A stretch of 60,047 bases of DNA from an uncultured Erysipelotrichaceae bacterium (GTDB lineage Bacteria; Bacillota_I; Bacilli_A; RF39; UBA660): the NCBI GenBank assembly GCA_902778125.1, contig CACYWH010000012.1:1-60047 (forward strand). Reading direction: 5' to 3'. Position numbers and translations under genes: made by a program. The notes beneath the pieces were generated by a model. That model made no database searches and was not told the origin of the DNA. It saw only the letters and a list, made by a program, of their open reading frames with translations. Of the stretch, positions 39,957 through 48,756 are shown piece after piece; the first letter of the stretch is position 1; each line of letters begins with the position of its first letter.

Positions 39957-41084
39957 TCACCTAAAACTAAATTCTGTAATTTTATTGACATAAGCATCGA
40001 TTTTATCATTAAACTTACGTTCTAATTCAGCAAGAGTTGCCTCATTTTTATTTTTAATTACAGCTAGTTTATCTCCTATTACTTCTTGTATTTTTTCGAT
40101 TGGTAAATCTGCATTTAATTCAATTATTTTATCAATCATTTTATTTGTTAAATCTTCAACCATCTCTGTTTTAGCATCAACATCAAGTTCACCCTCATCT
40201 TTATTAATACTCATTATAGTTAAGTAATTAAGCAAAAATGTATCATCTAACATTTGATGTATTTCAACATTGTCCTCAATTAATTTTTTATCTTTCTTTA
40301 CATTATTATCATATGTAGCATTTGCCTGAATAAAATCCCATAATTTCATAGCATATTGAAAGTTAACATTTTTTAATATTAAGTTAGTTTTCTTAATTGG
40401 AGGTATTACTCTCGCAACATGTTCTTTAGCAAGAGAAACATACACCGGCATATTTGTTAAATCAGAAACTCTTAATTTTAATCTTTCAAGTCTCTGCATA
40501 GGATTCATTCCATTTCTAATGCCATCTTCTTTATCATAATTAGTTTTTGATGTTATTACCATATTAATATTAATTTTTTCTGCACCTATCTTACTTACTC
40601 CATTATATTCACAAGTTTTAACATCTTTTAATTTAGAAGAAGATACTAAATTTCTTTCTTTCATTTCAATAAATAACTTCATATTATTTATAAGAGTATA
40701 AATTAGTCTATTTTCATAAGTATTGTAGCTCTCATCTTTATTAATATTTAGTATTTTTGATGGCTTAACATCTCCATTATCCTCAATCTCTTGAATAAAA
40801 TTTGTATGCTTTGCTAAGTGTTTAATACTTTCTACTGTAATTCTTCTTGCTTGCTCAACTTTAACAATTTCTTCTTCGTTTACAATGAATCTATTTGGGT
40901 TTCTCAATATATTATCTAAATACATAATAGTATCTTCCATAATATCTAACCATGTAAAATCCGCTTCCACTTTTTCATAATTAGAAGCAAGTGAATATTG
41001 TGATTTTAATGATGCATTAAATTTTGTTAATTTTTTAGATCTAGTCGCATTATATAATTGCACAACTTTCAATTCATTTTGCAT
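39957..41084 (-). CDS. DUF2357-like McrBC-associated protein, no visible nuclease domain
   Basis: 375 residues, soluble. The middle 'GDVKPSKILNINKDESYNTYENRLIYTLINNM' (about 105-137) carries the NTYENRL signature of the DUF2357 family, which partners McrB-type AAA+ ATPases and usually precedes a PD-(D/E)xK nuclease domain. Preceding helices (EDTIMYLDNILRNPNRFI) fit the same family. After about 225 the sequence becomes helical and coiled-coil rich (KNKNEATLAELERKFNDKIDAYV) and no nuclease motif is seen. Directly follows the McrB-like gene (21 bases). Assignment rests on the signature and context; the absence of a nuclease is striking. Confidence 0.62.
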   Translation of the reverse strand: MQNELKVVQLYNATRSKKLTKFNASLKSQYSLASNYEKVEADFTWLDIMEDTIMYLDNILRNPNRFIVNEEEIVKVEQARRITVESIKHLAKHTNFIQEIEDNGDVKPSKILNINKDESYNTYENRLIYTLINNMKLFIEMKERNLVSSSKLKDVKTCEYNGVSKIGAEKININMVITSKTNYDKEDGIRNGMNPMQRLERLKLRVSDLTNMPVYVSLAKEHVARVIPPIKKTNLILKNVNFQYAMKLWDFIQANATYDNNVKKDKKLIEDNVEIHQMLDDTFLLNYLTIMSINKDEGELDVDAKTEMVEDLTNKMIDKIIELNADLPIEKIQEVIGDKLAVIKNKNEATLAELERKFNDKIDAYVNKITEFSFR

Positions 41085-41105
41085 AGTTTTAACCCTTTCT
41101 ATTCA

Positions 41106-42647
41106 TTATCCCATTTTCTTAAGTCTTAATACATATTCAATACATTCTTTCATCTTATTTTCGCCGAATGTTTTATTTAAGAAATCTACAAATCCATCGA
41201 TTTCATCACGAATCAATGAAATATTTAATTGTTCAAATTTACGTAAAATTTTCTTAGCAATAAAGTAATCTACACCATCTACTTCATCTCCACCACAGGC
41301 AACATATACAGGAACAAATTTCTTCATGTGAGCAACAATTCTGTTACCAAAGGCAATTCTGAAGTGTTTAATAACATAATCATCCATCTCTTCAATTTTT
41401 TCAAGTACTTTTTCAGACATTTGATTATTTGCAATTGCCTCTTTAAATAAATTGTTTAAGTATGAATAATTTATATCTTGAGCAGGTGTATCAATTGGAT
41501 CAAAAACTTGACCTTTATCATTGATATCAAGCGGCATAGCACGGTCGTAAACTTTATCAGTTACCATAAATGTTGAGTCATCGTTATTGATTGTTCCAAT
41601 ATACCAACAGTTAGGTGGTATTTTTAATTTACCATTCTTTAAATGAACTGGGTCGCTTGGCCAACCTGAAGAAACAACCTCAACAATCCATTCATCTTGA
41701 TTTGGCATCTCTAATATAGATAGCATTTCTGCAAAATAGTATTCTACACGAGAGATGTTCATTTCATCTAGGATTACTGTATGAATATCATCAGTATATC
41801 CAGCTTCATATAACGTTCTTAATATATCTGTTTCATTGAACTTTTTAGTAAATTCGTTGAAATATCCAAATAGTTCTGATCTATCACGCCATGATGGCTG
41901 TACAGAAGCAACACAGGAATCGTGTTTTAAAAATTTTCCCCAAGCATAAGCAAGTGATGTTTTACCAGTACCAGATATACCTTGTAAAATTACAAGCTTT
42001 GTACTTGCTAATGCTGATATAAATAATCTAATCATTTCAGATTTATAATATAGTCTTAATTGACTTGCTGCAAAATTTCTAAATATTTCAACAAGTTCAG
42101 GTAATGTAAATGTATTTCCATAATTAGGAATTTTGTAATTCTCATATTCAACATCTACATCATGCAATTTAGCAAATCTAATTGCAGTATTCTTATCAAG
42201 TTCTTCTTCACCACCTGAAGAAGCTGCTTCACCGTTTTCATTTAAAACAGGACTTTCATCAGGCTTCAATCCAAGCTGTGAAATCTTCATTGCCAAAATA
42301 TCTTCCTTTTCTTTTAGTAAAGATGCAACTCTACCATTTAAGTCAGATATTTCATCCAACATAGATTCTTGTTCAACAACTGTTTTTCTAAATCTAACAT
42401 ATTTTCTTATAATATATACGATTAATAATACTACTAGTCCTACAAATATTAATAAAAGTAATATTGATACCCCAAATAATACCCATTCACTAATATTAAA
42501 GTCTCCCTTATAATCATTAGCGATTCTTATATATGATTTAACATCGAATATTTTTTTAACTCCATCAAAGAGTCCTTTAAATATTGAGATAAACCCTGAG
42601 AAAAATTGAGATAATATTTCATAAAAATATTTTAAAAATGTTCTCAT
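41106..42647 (-). CDS. membrane-anchored McrB-type AAA+ ATPase
   Basis: 513 residues. The N-terminus has an amphipathic region and one strong membrane span (WVLFGVSILLLLIFVGLVVL, about 51-75), then a coiled coil (about 88-120) and an acidic linker. The AAA+ domain starts near 185: Walker A ISGTGKTSLAY (about 224), Walker B VILDEMNISRVEYYFAEML (about 292), and the McrB-like sensor segment YIGTINNDDSTFMVTDKVYDRA. LDEMN and the GT-N-x-D pattern define the McrB/MoxR branch, whose cytosolic members drive restriction endonucleases. Here the ring is held at the membrane. It is flanked by an unknown 328-residue protein (adjacent) and the DUF2357-like partner, inside a surface-protein operon. Confidence 0.85.
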   Translation of the reverse strand: MRTFLKYFYEILSQFFSGFISIFKGLFDGVKKIFDVKSYIRIANDYKGDFNISEWVLFGVSILLLLIFVGLVVLLIVYIIRKYVRFRKTVVEQESMLDEISDLNGRVASLLKEKEDILAMKISQLGLKPDESPVLNENGEAASSGGEEELDKNTAIRFAKLHDVDVEYENYKIPNYGNTFTLPELVEIFRNFAASQLRLYYKSEMIRLFISALASTKLVILQGISGTGKTSLAYAWGKFLKHDSCVASVQPSWRDRSELFGYFNEFTKKFNETDILRTLYEAGYTDDIHTVILDEMNISRVEYYFAEMLSILEMPNQDEWIVEVVSSGWPSDPVHLKNGKLKIPPNCWYIGTINNDDSTFMVTDKVYDRAMPLDINDKGQVFDPIDTPAQDINYSYLNNLFKEAIANNQMSEKVLEKIEEMDDYVIKHFRIAFGNRIVAHMKKFVPVYVACGGDEVDGVDYFIAKKILRKFEQLNISLIRDEIDGFVDFLNKTFGENKMKECIEYVLRLKKMG

Positions 42648-43634
42648 TTACTCACCTCTTAATGTTATCATTGTTGTTTTAACATCGTCTCGACTATTCA
42701 TAATAATATCATAATATCTATACTTTTTATCAAGGAAAATATATGTAAATAGTAGTAAACAACTAAAATCCATATCATATGTCTCATCAAGTTCAAGAGA
42801 GATACTAAACCCTTGATTAATTAAATTATTTATTTGTTTCTTATATTTTTTATAATCTTGATATTTAATTTTTAAATGTATCTTTGTTTTTAAATAATCA
42901 TTATCTATAGCTTTAATATATTTTAATATTTTCTTTTGCTTATCAAACAATGATACAGGAAAATCTATAACATAATTATTATCATATTTTAGTTCCATTG
43001 AATCTTTTAGAACTCTAGAAGATAATAATAGTAACATTAAATATACTTTATTTTCAATAACAACTTCTGAATCATATGCTCTTTCTATAGCATATTCACT
43101 ATATAATTTTGAAACGCTAAAATCATGTAATAAATCAATAACAATAACGTTATTATCATAAGTTGTTTCTTCTAAGTGAAAATCCTTTGACTCAAATAAT
43201 TTATAAAATTCATTTCTTTTACTAATATATTCTCTTGCTAAACTATTTAACTCTTCTCTAGTATTTTCACTATATGTTAGTGTAATAGTTTTATCACTGA
43301 ATAAAGATTTGATTATTGAATTTAATTCAGTAAAACTATTACATTTTTCAATAAATAATATATAACTGAATAAAGCGAATATATTTTTGACTTTCTCTGT
43401 CTTATCTTTACTTTCATTAATTATTTCTTTAGCAACATTATTTAATTCTTTATTTAATCTAACAGTAAACTTATTATCAAGAATTACAGAATCATTATAA
43501 TATCTTACGGAAATATATTTATCTATAAGTGGTCTTACTAATCTTCTTTCATATTTATTTTCAAGAAGTAGTCTAAAATAGTTAGAAAGAAAGTTTTCTA
43601 CAAATTTAATATAATCATCAAAAATACAATTCAT
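42648..43634 (-). CDS. uncharacterised cytoplasmic protein of the surface locus
   Basis: 328 residues, mostly helical with charged surfaces, no signal peptide, no convincing membrane span, and no motif I recognise. Two segments, 'NVIVIDLLHDFSVSK' and 'CLLLFTYIFLDKKYRYYDIIM', could be buried strands. The stop directly abuts the start of the McrB-like ATPase, with that gene's GAGGTG ribosome site inside its last codons, so the two are tightly coupled. In McrBC-like systems extra subunits at this position act as adaptors or substrate binders. I expect a partner of the ATPase. Function unknown. Confidence 0.6.
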   Translation of the reverse strand: MNCIFDDYIKFVENFLSNYFRLLLENKYERRLVRPLIDKYISVRYYNDSVILDNKFTVRLNKELNNVAKEIINESKDKTEKVKNIFALFSYILFIEKCNSFTELNSIIKSLFSDKTITLTYSENTREELNSLAREYISKRNEFYKLFESKDFHLEETTYDNNVIVIDLLHDFSVSKLYSEYAIERAYDSEVVIENKVYLMLLLLSSRVLKDSMELKYDNNYVIDFPVSLFDKQKKILKYIKAIDNDYLKTKIHLKIKYQDYKKYKKQINNLINQGFSISLELDETYDMDFSCLLLFTYIFLDKKYRYYDIIMNSRDDVKTTMITLRGE

Positions 43635-43642
43635 TCTTCCTC

Positions 43643-44542
43643 CTAACTAGCAGAAAAGGTTACAACCGATGTATTATTTACAATTGGATATGTCCAATTT
43701 CTACTACTATCCCTTTTATAAAATCTTATTTCTTTACTCATCATAACATCCATTGGAAATGTTATGTTGCTAATATAATCAACCCCGTTATAATTTGTAG
43801 TTTGATATGTAGCTGATGACATTATTTCACTTGTCGTATCTAATATTATTACCGACGGATTAAATGATAATGTAATTACAGCAGAAGCACATTTGGCTTT
43901 ATTTTCATCACTTAAAGCTAAATAATCATTAGTAGTTATTAAATCATTTACTGAATAATCACCAAATGCAGTTATTACCTTGTAAGTATCAAGTGCATTT
44001 GTTATTGAAAAAATTAAATATGGTGATCCTTCACTATCGGTAATTTCATAATCAATGCCTCTTCTACCAACAGTAACAACAAATGTAGCACTCAATGTTT
44101 TAACATAAGGTGTACTTGATGTGGCTGATACAGTAACAGTAACAGACTCATTATCATTAAATGGTCTAGTTGGAGTTAATGTAAGAGTAAAATCATCTGT
44201 TTTTTCAGCAACTTGTATTACACCACTATCTGAACTTAATGAACAAATAAGTCCATTATCACAAGTAATATCTAGAGTATACTCTATATCAGTATCGCTG
44301 GTTAAAATATTATTCTTATGATTATTAAGTTCAAATTGTATTTCAATATTACCAGCACCACCCCAGTTATTAATTCCATAAGTTACACCACCAGAAACTA
44401 ATTTGTCGCTATTAAAAAAGAAATGATTAGCTTCCATTATATAATTTCTTATGTTTTCAGTGATATACCTACTAAATGTAATACCAACTGGAAGTAATAG
44501 TATTAAGATTATCAAAATTATTATTAATCTTCTTCTCTTCAT
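43643..44542 (-). CDS. exported surface protein with SipW-type signal and repeat beta domains
   Basis: 299 residues. The N-terminus MKRRRLIIILIILILLLPVG continues into ITFSRYITENIRNYIMEANHFFFNSDKL, a recognisable SipW-dependent junction (FSRY) followed by the FxFNSDxL phrase common in such proteins. The mature part has two beta domains: one about 55-160 with ITCDNGLICSLSSDSG and an Ig-like end (VTVTVSATSSTPYVKTLSATFVVTV), and a second 165-299 ending in TYPIVNNTSVVTFSAS. Two cysteines (C-x5-C) may be linked outside. It is encoded eight bases before the 328-residue gene and likely belongs to the fibre or matrix. No wall anchor is seen. Confidence 0.7.
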   Translation of the reverse strand: MKRRRLIIILIILILLLPVGITFSRYITENIRNYIMEANHFFFNSDKLVSGGVTYGINNWGGAGNIEIQFELNNHKNNILTSDTDIEYTLDITCDNGLICSLSSDSGVIQVAEKTDDFTLTLTPTRPFNDNESVTVTVSATSSTPYVKTLSATFVVTVGRRGIDYEITDSEGSPYLIFSITNALDTYKVITAFGDYSVNDLITTNDYLALSDENKAKCASAVITLSFNPSVIILDTTSEIMSSATYQTTNYNGVDYISNITFPMDVMMSKEIRFYKRDSSRNWTYPIVNNTSVVTFSAS

Positions 44543-44584
44543 TGCTATTCTCCAATCATAAAAATTATAGCATATAAAAAGAGA

Positions 44585-45184
44585 TTATGCAACTTGAGAA
44601 GCCTTAATTATTATTGAAAATAATTCAACAAATCCTTCATACAAGTCTGGATAATCTTTATAACTTTCTGGAAATACAACTTTTAATATATATTCATCTG
44701 TTTCATTTGCAGAATGCCTAAACCTAGTAGTAACATCACTTTCAAATACTTTATAGTATACATCATTTTCATCTTGTCTTATTGAAGAACTACTAATGAT
44801 ACTAGTATAATCATCATCATAAGTTTCATTTTTAATTATTTCATATTGAAGCGGTAAATTAGTTGTTGTTTCAAATGTAACAGTATAATCCAAATCTACA
44901 TCTGCTCTTTTTTCATCATTAAAATTTCTAACATAAAATCTATAATATTTGGGTTCATCACTAGGTTCTAATCCAGTTATAGATATAGAACCCTCATATG
45001 TTCCTTGATCTATTATAAAAAAGGCAACTTGTGCATTTGCACTAACATCCGCTTCTGATTCATACCTAGACATAGTAGATGAACCAATATTAACAATAAT
45101 TACTAAAGCAGCAAAAATAAATATTAATTTACCTACTAATATAAATTTATCCTTATCAAATTTTTTAATTAAACTTTTAAGCAT
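44585..45184 (-). CDS. TasA/camelysin-like exported protein
   Basis: About 199 residues. The N-terminal anchor (about 15-35) is followed by SSTMSRYESEADVSANAQVAFFIID, the SipW-type junction with the Ala/Asn-rich segment found also in the 38131 and 45943 proteins. The mature part ('GSISITGLEPSDEPKYYRFYVRNFND', 'YTVTFETTTNLPLQYEI') is the TasA-like beta domain without cysteines. I begin at 45184, where GAGG lies six bases upstream; an earlier ATG at 45196 lacks a site. It overlaps the preceding sipW gene by eight bases and would be its first substrate. Confidence 0.75.
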   Translation of the reverse strand: MLKSLIKKFDKDKFILVGKLIFIFAALVIIVNIGSSTMSRYESEADVSANAQVAFFIIDQGTYEGSISITGLEPSDEPKYYRFYVRNFNDEKRADVDLDYTVTFETTTNLPLQYEIIKNETYDDDYTSIISSSSIRQDENDVYYKVFESDVTTRFRHSANETDEYILKVVFPESYKDYPDLYEGFVELFSIIIKASQVA

Positions 45185-45965
45185 CCTTATCCTCATCAAT
45201 ATTTGTCTTAATTCTACTCATTAGTTCATCTAAATCTAATCTTACTGTATAATTTAAGAAATCTTGTTCCTTTTTATCAAACTTAACATTTTCGCCATTT
45301 ATGACTTTATCTGTTTTTTCATATAATTTTGCCATTTCTTCCTTTGTCATTTTTGGACTATCTTTTTCCTTATTAATTTCCTCTAAAGGAATATCTTTAA
45401 TTTTATTTACTATCTTAACATTCCTATTGTTTTTATTTCCATTATAAGAAAATGCAATATCAAATAATATAAGTGTTACAAATATCATTATTATGATAAT
45501 AGGTGTTTTAAATACTTTATGCCATACTCCTGCATTAGAAAAAACTTTAATAACTTTTCCGATTATTCTATCCTTTGTAATAGCAACATCAGATGTATTA
45601 TTAGCATCTCCTTTAGTAATGATATTATTTTCATTTACCGTTATTATTCTGTGTGTTATATAGGCATTATTTTCTTTAAATGTTACAATATCACCTTTTA
45701 CATATTCCTTACTCTTTTTTATGATAATCATATCATTCTGATGAATTTCAGGCTCCATACTACCGCTGGCTACACCAAAAACAGAGTAACCAAACATATT
45801 AAAATACTCTTCACCCTTAACCATCATTTTAACTTTAGCAAATATTATTAATATTAGAATTAAAAATACTAACATAGTTAAAACATCAATAATAGTTTTA
45901 AATACTTTCTTTACTATTTTTGACACCCCGTTTTCATTCTTTTTATGGTTCCACTTCTGGTTCAA
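45177..45965 (-). CDS. sipW: SipW-type signal peptidase I with C-terminal extension
   Basis: 262 residues if read from a TTG at 45965; a GTG at 45926 is an alternative and no start has a clear ribosome site. The catalytic core is complete: Ser in GVASGSMEPEIHQND (about 68), His in AYITHRIITV (about 105), then TKGDANNTSDVAI. One span precedes and one follows the core (about 158-176). Unlike the other copy it has a 70-residue charged tail in the cytosol (KDSPKMTKEEMAKLYEKTDK...), possibly a docking region. It sits between two TasA-like genes and overlaps both. SipW function by family and context is secure. Confidence 0.85.
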   Translation of the reverse strand: MNQKWNHKKNENGVSKIVKKVFKTIIDVLTMLVFLILILIIFAKVKMMVKGEEYFNMFGYSVFGVASGSMEPEIHQNDMIIIKKSKEYVKGDIVTFKENNAYITHRIITVNENNIITKGDANNTSDVAITKDRIIGKVIKVFSNAGVWHKVFKTPIIIIMIFVTLILFDIAFSYNGNKNNRNVKIVNKIKDIPLEEINKEKDSPKMTKEEMAKLYEKTDKVINGENVKFDKKEQDFLNYTVRLDLDELMSRIKTNIDEDKDA

Positions 45966-46596
45966 CCTCAGGATCTACTGGTGGAACATATGGCTCTATA
46001 GTTTCACCTAAATATTGAACCGCATGCACATTTATAGGAACCCTTAGTGCATTTCCTGCCACTTCTCCAAGTGCAGTATCAGCTTCATTATAAGCTTCCA
46101 AATCATCCCATTCTAGAGATATTCTTAGCGTTACTGTTTGACCATTTCTTATTGAATCCAATGATATTACGCCAGAATAAGTATTTTCAGCAGTCTTGAT
46201 TGTTGAACCCGCTGAAAGTTCATCAACGGAAATAGATATATTATCTTCATAATCTATTTCATCCACTTTAAATTCTATATCATATTTTACTGCAACATCA
46301 CAAAGTGTAGCATCAAATACCAAATCAAAATATGCGTTCCCTCCAGGAGCAATATATCCACTTGCTACATGTTCATTAGAAGAATATACAAAGTTATCGA
46401 TTTCTAATTCTTCACTCAATCCATCAGATATTATGTTGTTACTAAGTTTAATTACCCACTTACCAATTGTTTCATTAACAACTGCATTTGCATTGTCTTC
46501 AAATAACGCGAATGTATTAGTAAGTAAAAGAATAGTAATACTTACTGATGCAATTACTAATAACCATAATAATAATCTTAATCTATTCTTCATCAT
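45943..46596 (-). CDS. TasA/camelysin-like exported protein with Pro/Glu tail
   Basis: 217 residues. After the membrane stretch (about 8-27) comes NTFALFEDNANAVVNETIGKWVIKLS, the SipW-type junction. The beta domain includes GYIAPGGNAYFDLVFDATLCDVAVKYDIEF, closely matching the plus-strand protein at 38131. A tail of about 18 residues, PYVPPVDPEVEPEVEP, is probably a spacer or cell-wall-facing extension; it lacks a sorting motif. The gene overlaps signal-peptidase genes at both ends (14 and 23 bases), so translation of the four-gene block is coupled. Likely a fibre subunit. Confidence 0.78.
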   Translation of the reverse strand: MMKNRLRLLLWLLVIASVSITILLLTNTFALFEDNANAVVNETIGKWVIKLSNNIISDGLSEELEIDNFVYSSNEHVASGYIAPGGNAYFDLVFDATLCDVAVKYDIEFKVDEIDYEDNISISVDELSAGSTIKTAENTYSGVISLDSIRNGQTVTLRISLEWDDLEAYNEADTALGEVAGNALRVPINVHAVQYLGETIEPYVPPVDPEVEPEVEP

Positions 46597-47113
46597 CTTC
46601 AGATTTTATCTCTTCCACAATTGAATATATCTCATATACTACAGCAAATATAGTTGGGAAAATTATAAAGAACATGAATCCCCATCTAGATTCAAGGATA
46701 GATAATAATAATCCCCATCCACGACATACTTTAGTTTCTTTTTCCGGTCCTAATAATCTACTATAAGAAACCGCATCATCCCCAAAATAATATGCATCTT
46801 CACCGTGTTCAACTTCATCAATTTTAGTTATTTCACCGTGATTAATGAAAATATAATCAGCAGCGTTATCTAAATAAAAGAATGCATTATCTCCAACTGA
46901 ATATTTGTTTTCAGCTACCTTTTTAACAATTAATATATCATTTTTATTATATAATGGCTCCAATCTTTCACTATCAACTATAAATATCGAATAGCTACCA
47001 ATTTCACTAACACTATAATCGTTATATGATATTAATAATATTGTAGTAGTTATAGCAACTAAAACCCATATTGATATTAATAAACCTTTCACAACACTTA
47101 CTACTTTTTTCAT
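46583..47113 (-). CDS. SipW-fold protein with catalytic serine replaced by arginine
   Basis: 176 residues. The layout is that of SipW: span at about 10-30, catalytic domain, span at about 140-165. The family block VxSGSMEPxxxxxDxxIVKK appears as VDSERLEPLYNKNDILIVKK (about residues 46-65), so the nucleophile Ser is Arg. The base His survives in YIFINHGEI, and the third block is degenerate (YFGDDAVS). It cannot be an active peptidase of this type. It is the first gene behind its own promoter (47138-47166) and is coupled to the TasA-like gene that follows. A chaperone, receptor or regulator for exported subunits is plausible. Confidence 0.72.
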   Translation of the reverse strand: MKKVVSVVKGLLISIWVLVAITTTILLISYNDYSVSEIGSYSIFIVDSERLEPLYNKNDILIVKKVAENKYSVGDNAFFYLDNAADYIFINHGEITKIDEVEHGEDAYYFGDDAVSYSRLLGPEKETKVCRGWGLLLSILESRWGFMFFIIFPTIFAVVYEIYSIVEEIKSEDDEE

Positions 47114-47137
47114 AAAACCTCACTTTACCTTAATTCA

Positions 47138-47166
47138 ATTATAATATTACTAAATTTATTAGTCAA
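47138..47166 (-). promoter_or_regulatory. promoter of the signal-peptidase/TasA-like/McrB operon
   Basis: On the minus strand: -35 TTGACT (47161-47166), spacer 17, -10 TATAAT (47138-47143). The -35 overlaps the end of the 497-residue gene. It gives the ten genes 47113-38743 their own start. Confidence 0.7.
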
Positions 47167-48652
47167 TTATCTTTGAATTTATAACATATTTTATCTCATC
47201 TAGATTAATTCCTAGATTTTTAATATCATAATAGAATAAAACTTTTTCACTATTGTTTATCATTTTATCTATTTGATCACCAATGTTTTCAGAATCAACC
47301 TTAATTCCATTTAATTGATACTTTTCACATATTATTTTAATTAAATCTTTGTCTTCTGATAATACAATATTATCTATCACATCAACATCTTTATCATATA
47401 AGTATTTTTGTAAATCTAATAAATATTTATCTATGTTTTCCATAGTTAACTCAATCTCATTAGTTTCCAAAAGTTTCTTAAAATAATTAAAATTATACGT
47501 TGCGAATTTTAATCCATCATAATAATTAGTATCGTTTGTAAAATTATTTTTAATTATTTCTTTAATATCTAAATCAGCGAGTTCATTATATAAATTATTT
47601 AATGTTTCTAAAGATTTTGCTCTATCCAATTTGGCATTAGCAAGCTTAACAGCATTAAGTTTAAATAATCCTTTTTTATTAATTTTTTTATTTAGACCAA
47701 ATAATTTACTTTCTTCCTTAGATATTTCCTTTAATTTATTATTATATAAATCTTTATATTCTTCTTTATGTGAATATAATTCCTTTAAATCAACTATAAT
47801 AAATTCATAATTTTTAAACCCTTTATATTCAAGCAATGATTTTCTAAAATTCATTACATTTTCATAATTTCTTTCGTTAGTTTCTTCTACCAATAATGAA
47901 GATAACAATTCACCAGTTTTTCTTTCATCAGTATATTCATTTATATCAAGTTCACCATTAATAAATAAATCATAAATATATTTACTATTATTATGTTTTA
48001 AATACTCATTATTATTAACTCCACCTCTATAATTAGATATATAATTATGGAAATCAAATGTAGCATATTTATTTTTATAATAATTATCTATTTTAGATTT
48101 ATTTTTATAGAATAGATACCATATATTCAACGAAATTTCATCTAGTAAATTTGGGTTTTTAAAGAAGATATCATTAAATACATCTATAATAGAATCACTT
48201 GAATTAAGTAATGTCTTAATATATAGATTTACTGCTTCAGTATGATTAAAATCTTTTTCACTTAAACTAATGCCCACATTTTTAAATAAATTGATTATTT
48301 CCATTATTATATTATTAATATTTTCTAAACTACCGGTTGATTGCTTTAATTTGAATAATAGATAATCTAAATTCATTTTATCTTTTGATAAACACCTAGA
48401 ATCAGATAATTTAAGTGTATTATAATCCATATCATCAACTTCCACTGTAAATGAAACCGCATTATATTTATTAACTATTTCTTCTTTTCTTCTTTTAATT
48501 TCAGAAACACATTCATCTAACTTACCTTCATACGTCTTTAAATTCTCACTAATATATTCAACATATTTTTCAATATTTTTCTTATTATTAGTAGGAAGGA
48601 CATCTATGTTAGAATTTATTTTTTCTATTTCTTCTTTTACTTTATCAATCAT
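47159..48652 (-). CDS. large coiled-coil cytoplasmic protein of the surface locus
   Basis: 497 residues, very rich in Asn, Lys, Glu and Leu, without a signal or membrane segment. The N-terminus (KVKEEIEKINSNID...YISENLKTYEGKLDECVSEIKRRKEEIV) and the region about 300-365 (LNNLYNELADLD) are predicted coiled coils; a helical body lies between. No domain is recognised. It is downstream of the giant protein and overlaps the 33-residue gene by eight bases, so it is made with them. A cytoplasmic scaffold or adaptor for export of the giant protein is possible, but nothing proves it. Confidence 0.6.
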   Translation of the reverse strand: MIDKVKEEIEKINSNIDVLPTNNKKNIEKYVEYISENLKTYEGKLDECVSEIKRRKEEIVNKYNAVSFTVEVDDMDYNTLKLSDSRCLSKDKMNLDYLLFKLKQSTGSLENINNIIMEIINLFKNVGISLSEKDFNHTEAVNLYIKTLLNSSDSIIDVFNDIFFKNPNLLDEISLNIWYLFYKNKSKIDNYYKNKYATFDFHNYISNYRGGVNNNEYLKHNNSKYIYDLFINGELDINEYTDERKTGELLSSLLVEETNERNYENVMNFRKSLLEYKGFKNYEFIIVDLKELYSHKEEYKDLYNNKLKEISKEESKLFGLNKKINKKGLFKLNAVKLANAKLDRAKSLETLNNLYNELADLDIKEIIKNNFTNDTNYYDGLKFATYNFNYFKKLLETNEIELTMENIDKYLLDLQKYLYDKDVDVIDNIVLSEDKDLIKIICEKYQLNGIKVDSENIGDQIDKMINNSEKVLFYYDIKNLGINLDEIKYVINSKIID

Positions 48653-48746
48653 TTTTCTTTTCCTCCAACTTTTGTTTTAAAGTATCAGTAAAATCTTTTA
48701 AGATTTTATAAAGTTCTAATATTTCCTCATAACTTAATTCTTTCAT
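48645..48746 (-). CDS. 33-residue microprotein between giant protein and coiled-coil gene
   Basis: MKELSYEEILELYKILKDFT then DTLKQKLEEKKND: a short helical peptide, strongly charged, coiled-coil-like. It has a very good ribosome site (GGGAGGAATTT), stands 10 bases after the giant gene's stop and overlaps the start of the 497-residue gene, whose own ribosome site (TGGAGGAAAAG) lies within it. Such spacing is what real operon genes show. It may partner the coiled-coil regions of the 497-residue protein. Confidence 0.62.
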   Translation of the reverse strand: MKELSYEEILELYKILKDFTDTLKQKLEEKKND

Positions 48747-48756
48747 AAATTCCTCC

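Noticed and set aside
39957..42647. A functioning McrBC restriction system
   Set aside because: No nuclease motif is seen in the partner protein, the ATPase is membrane-anchored and the neighbours are surface proteins; kept as a repurposed relative instead.
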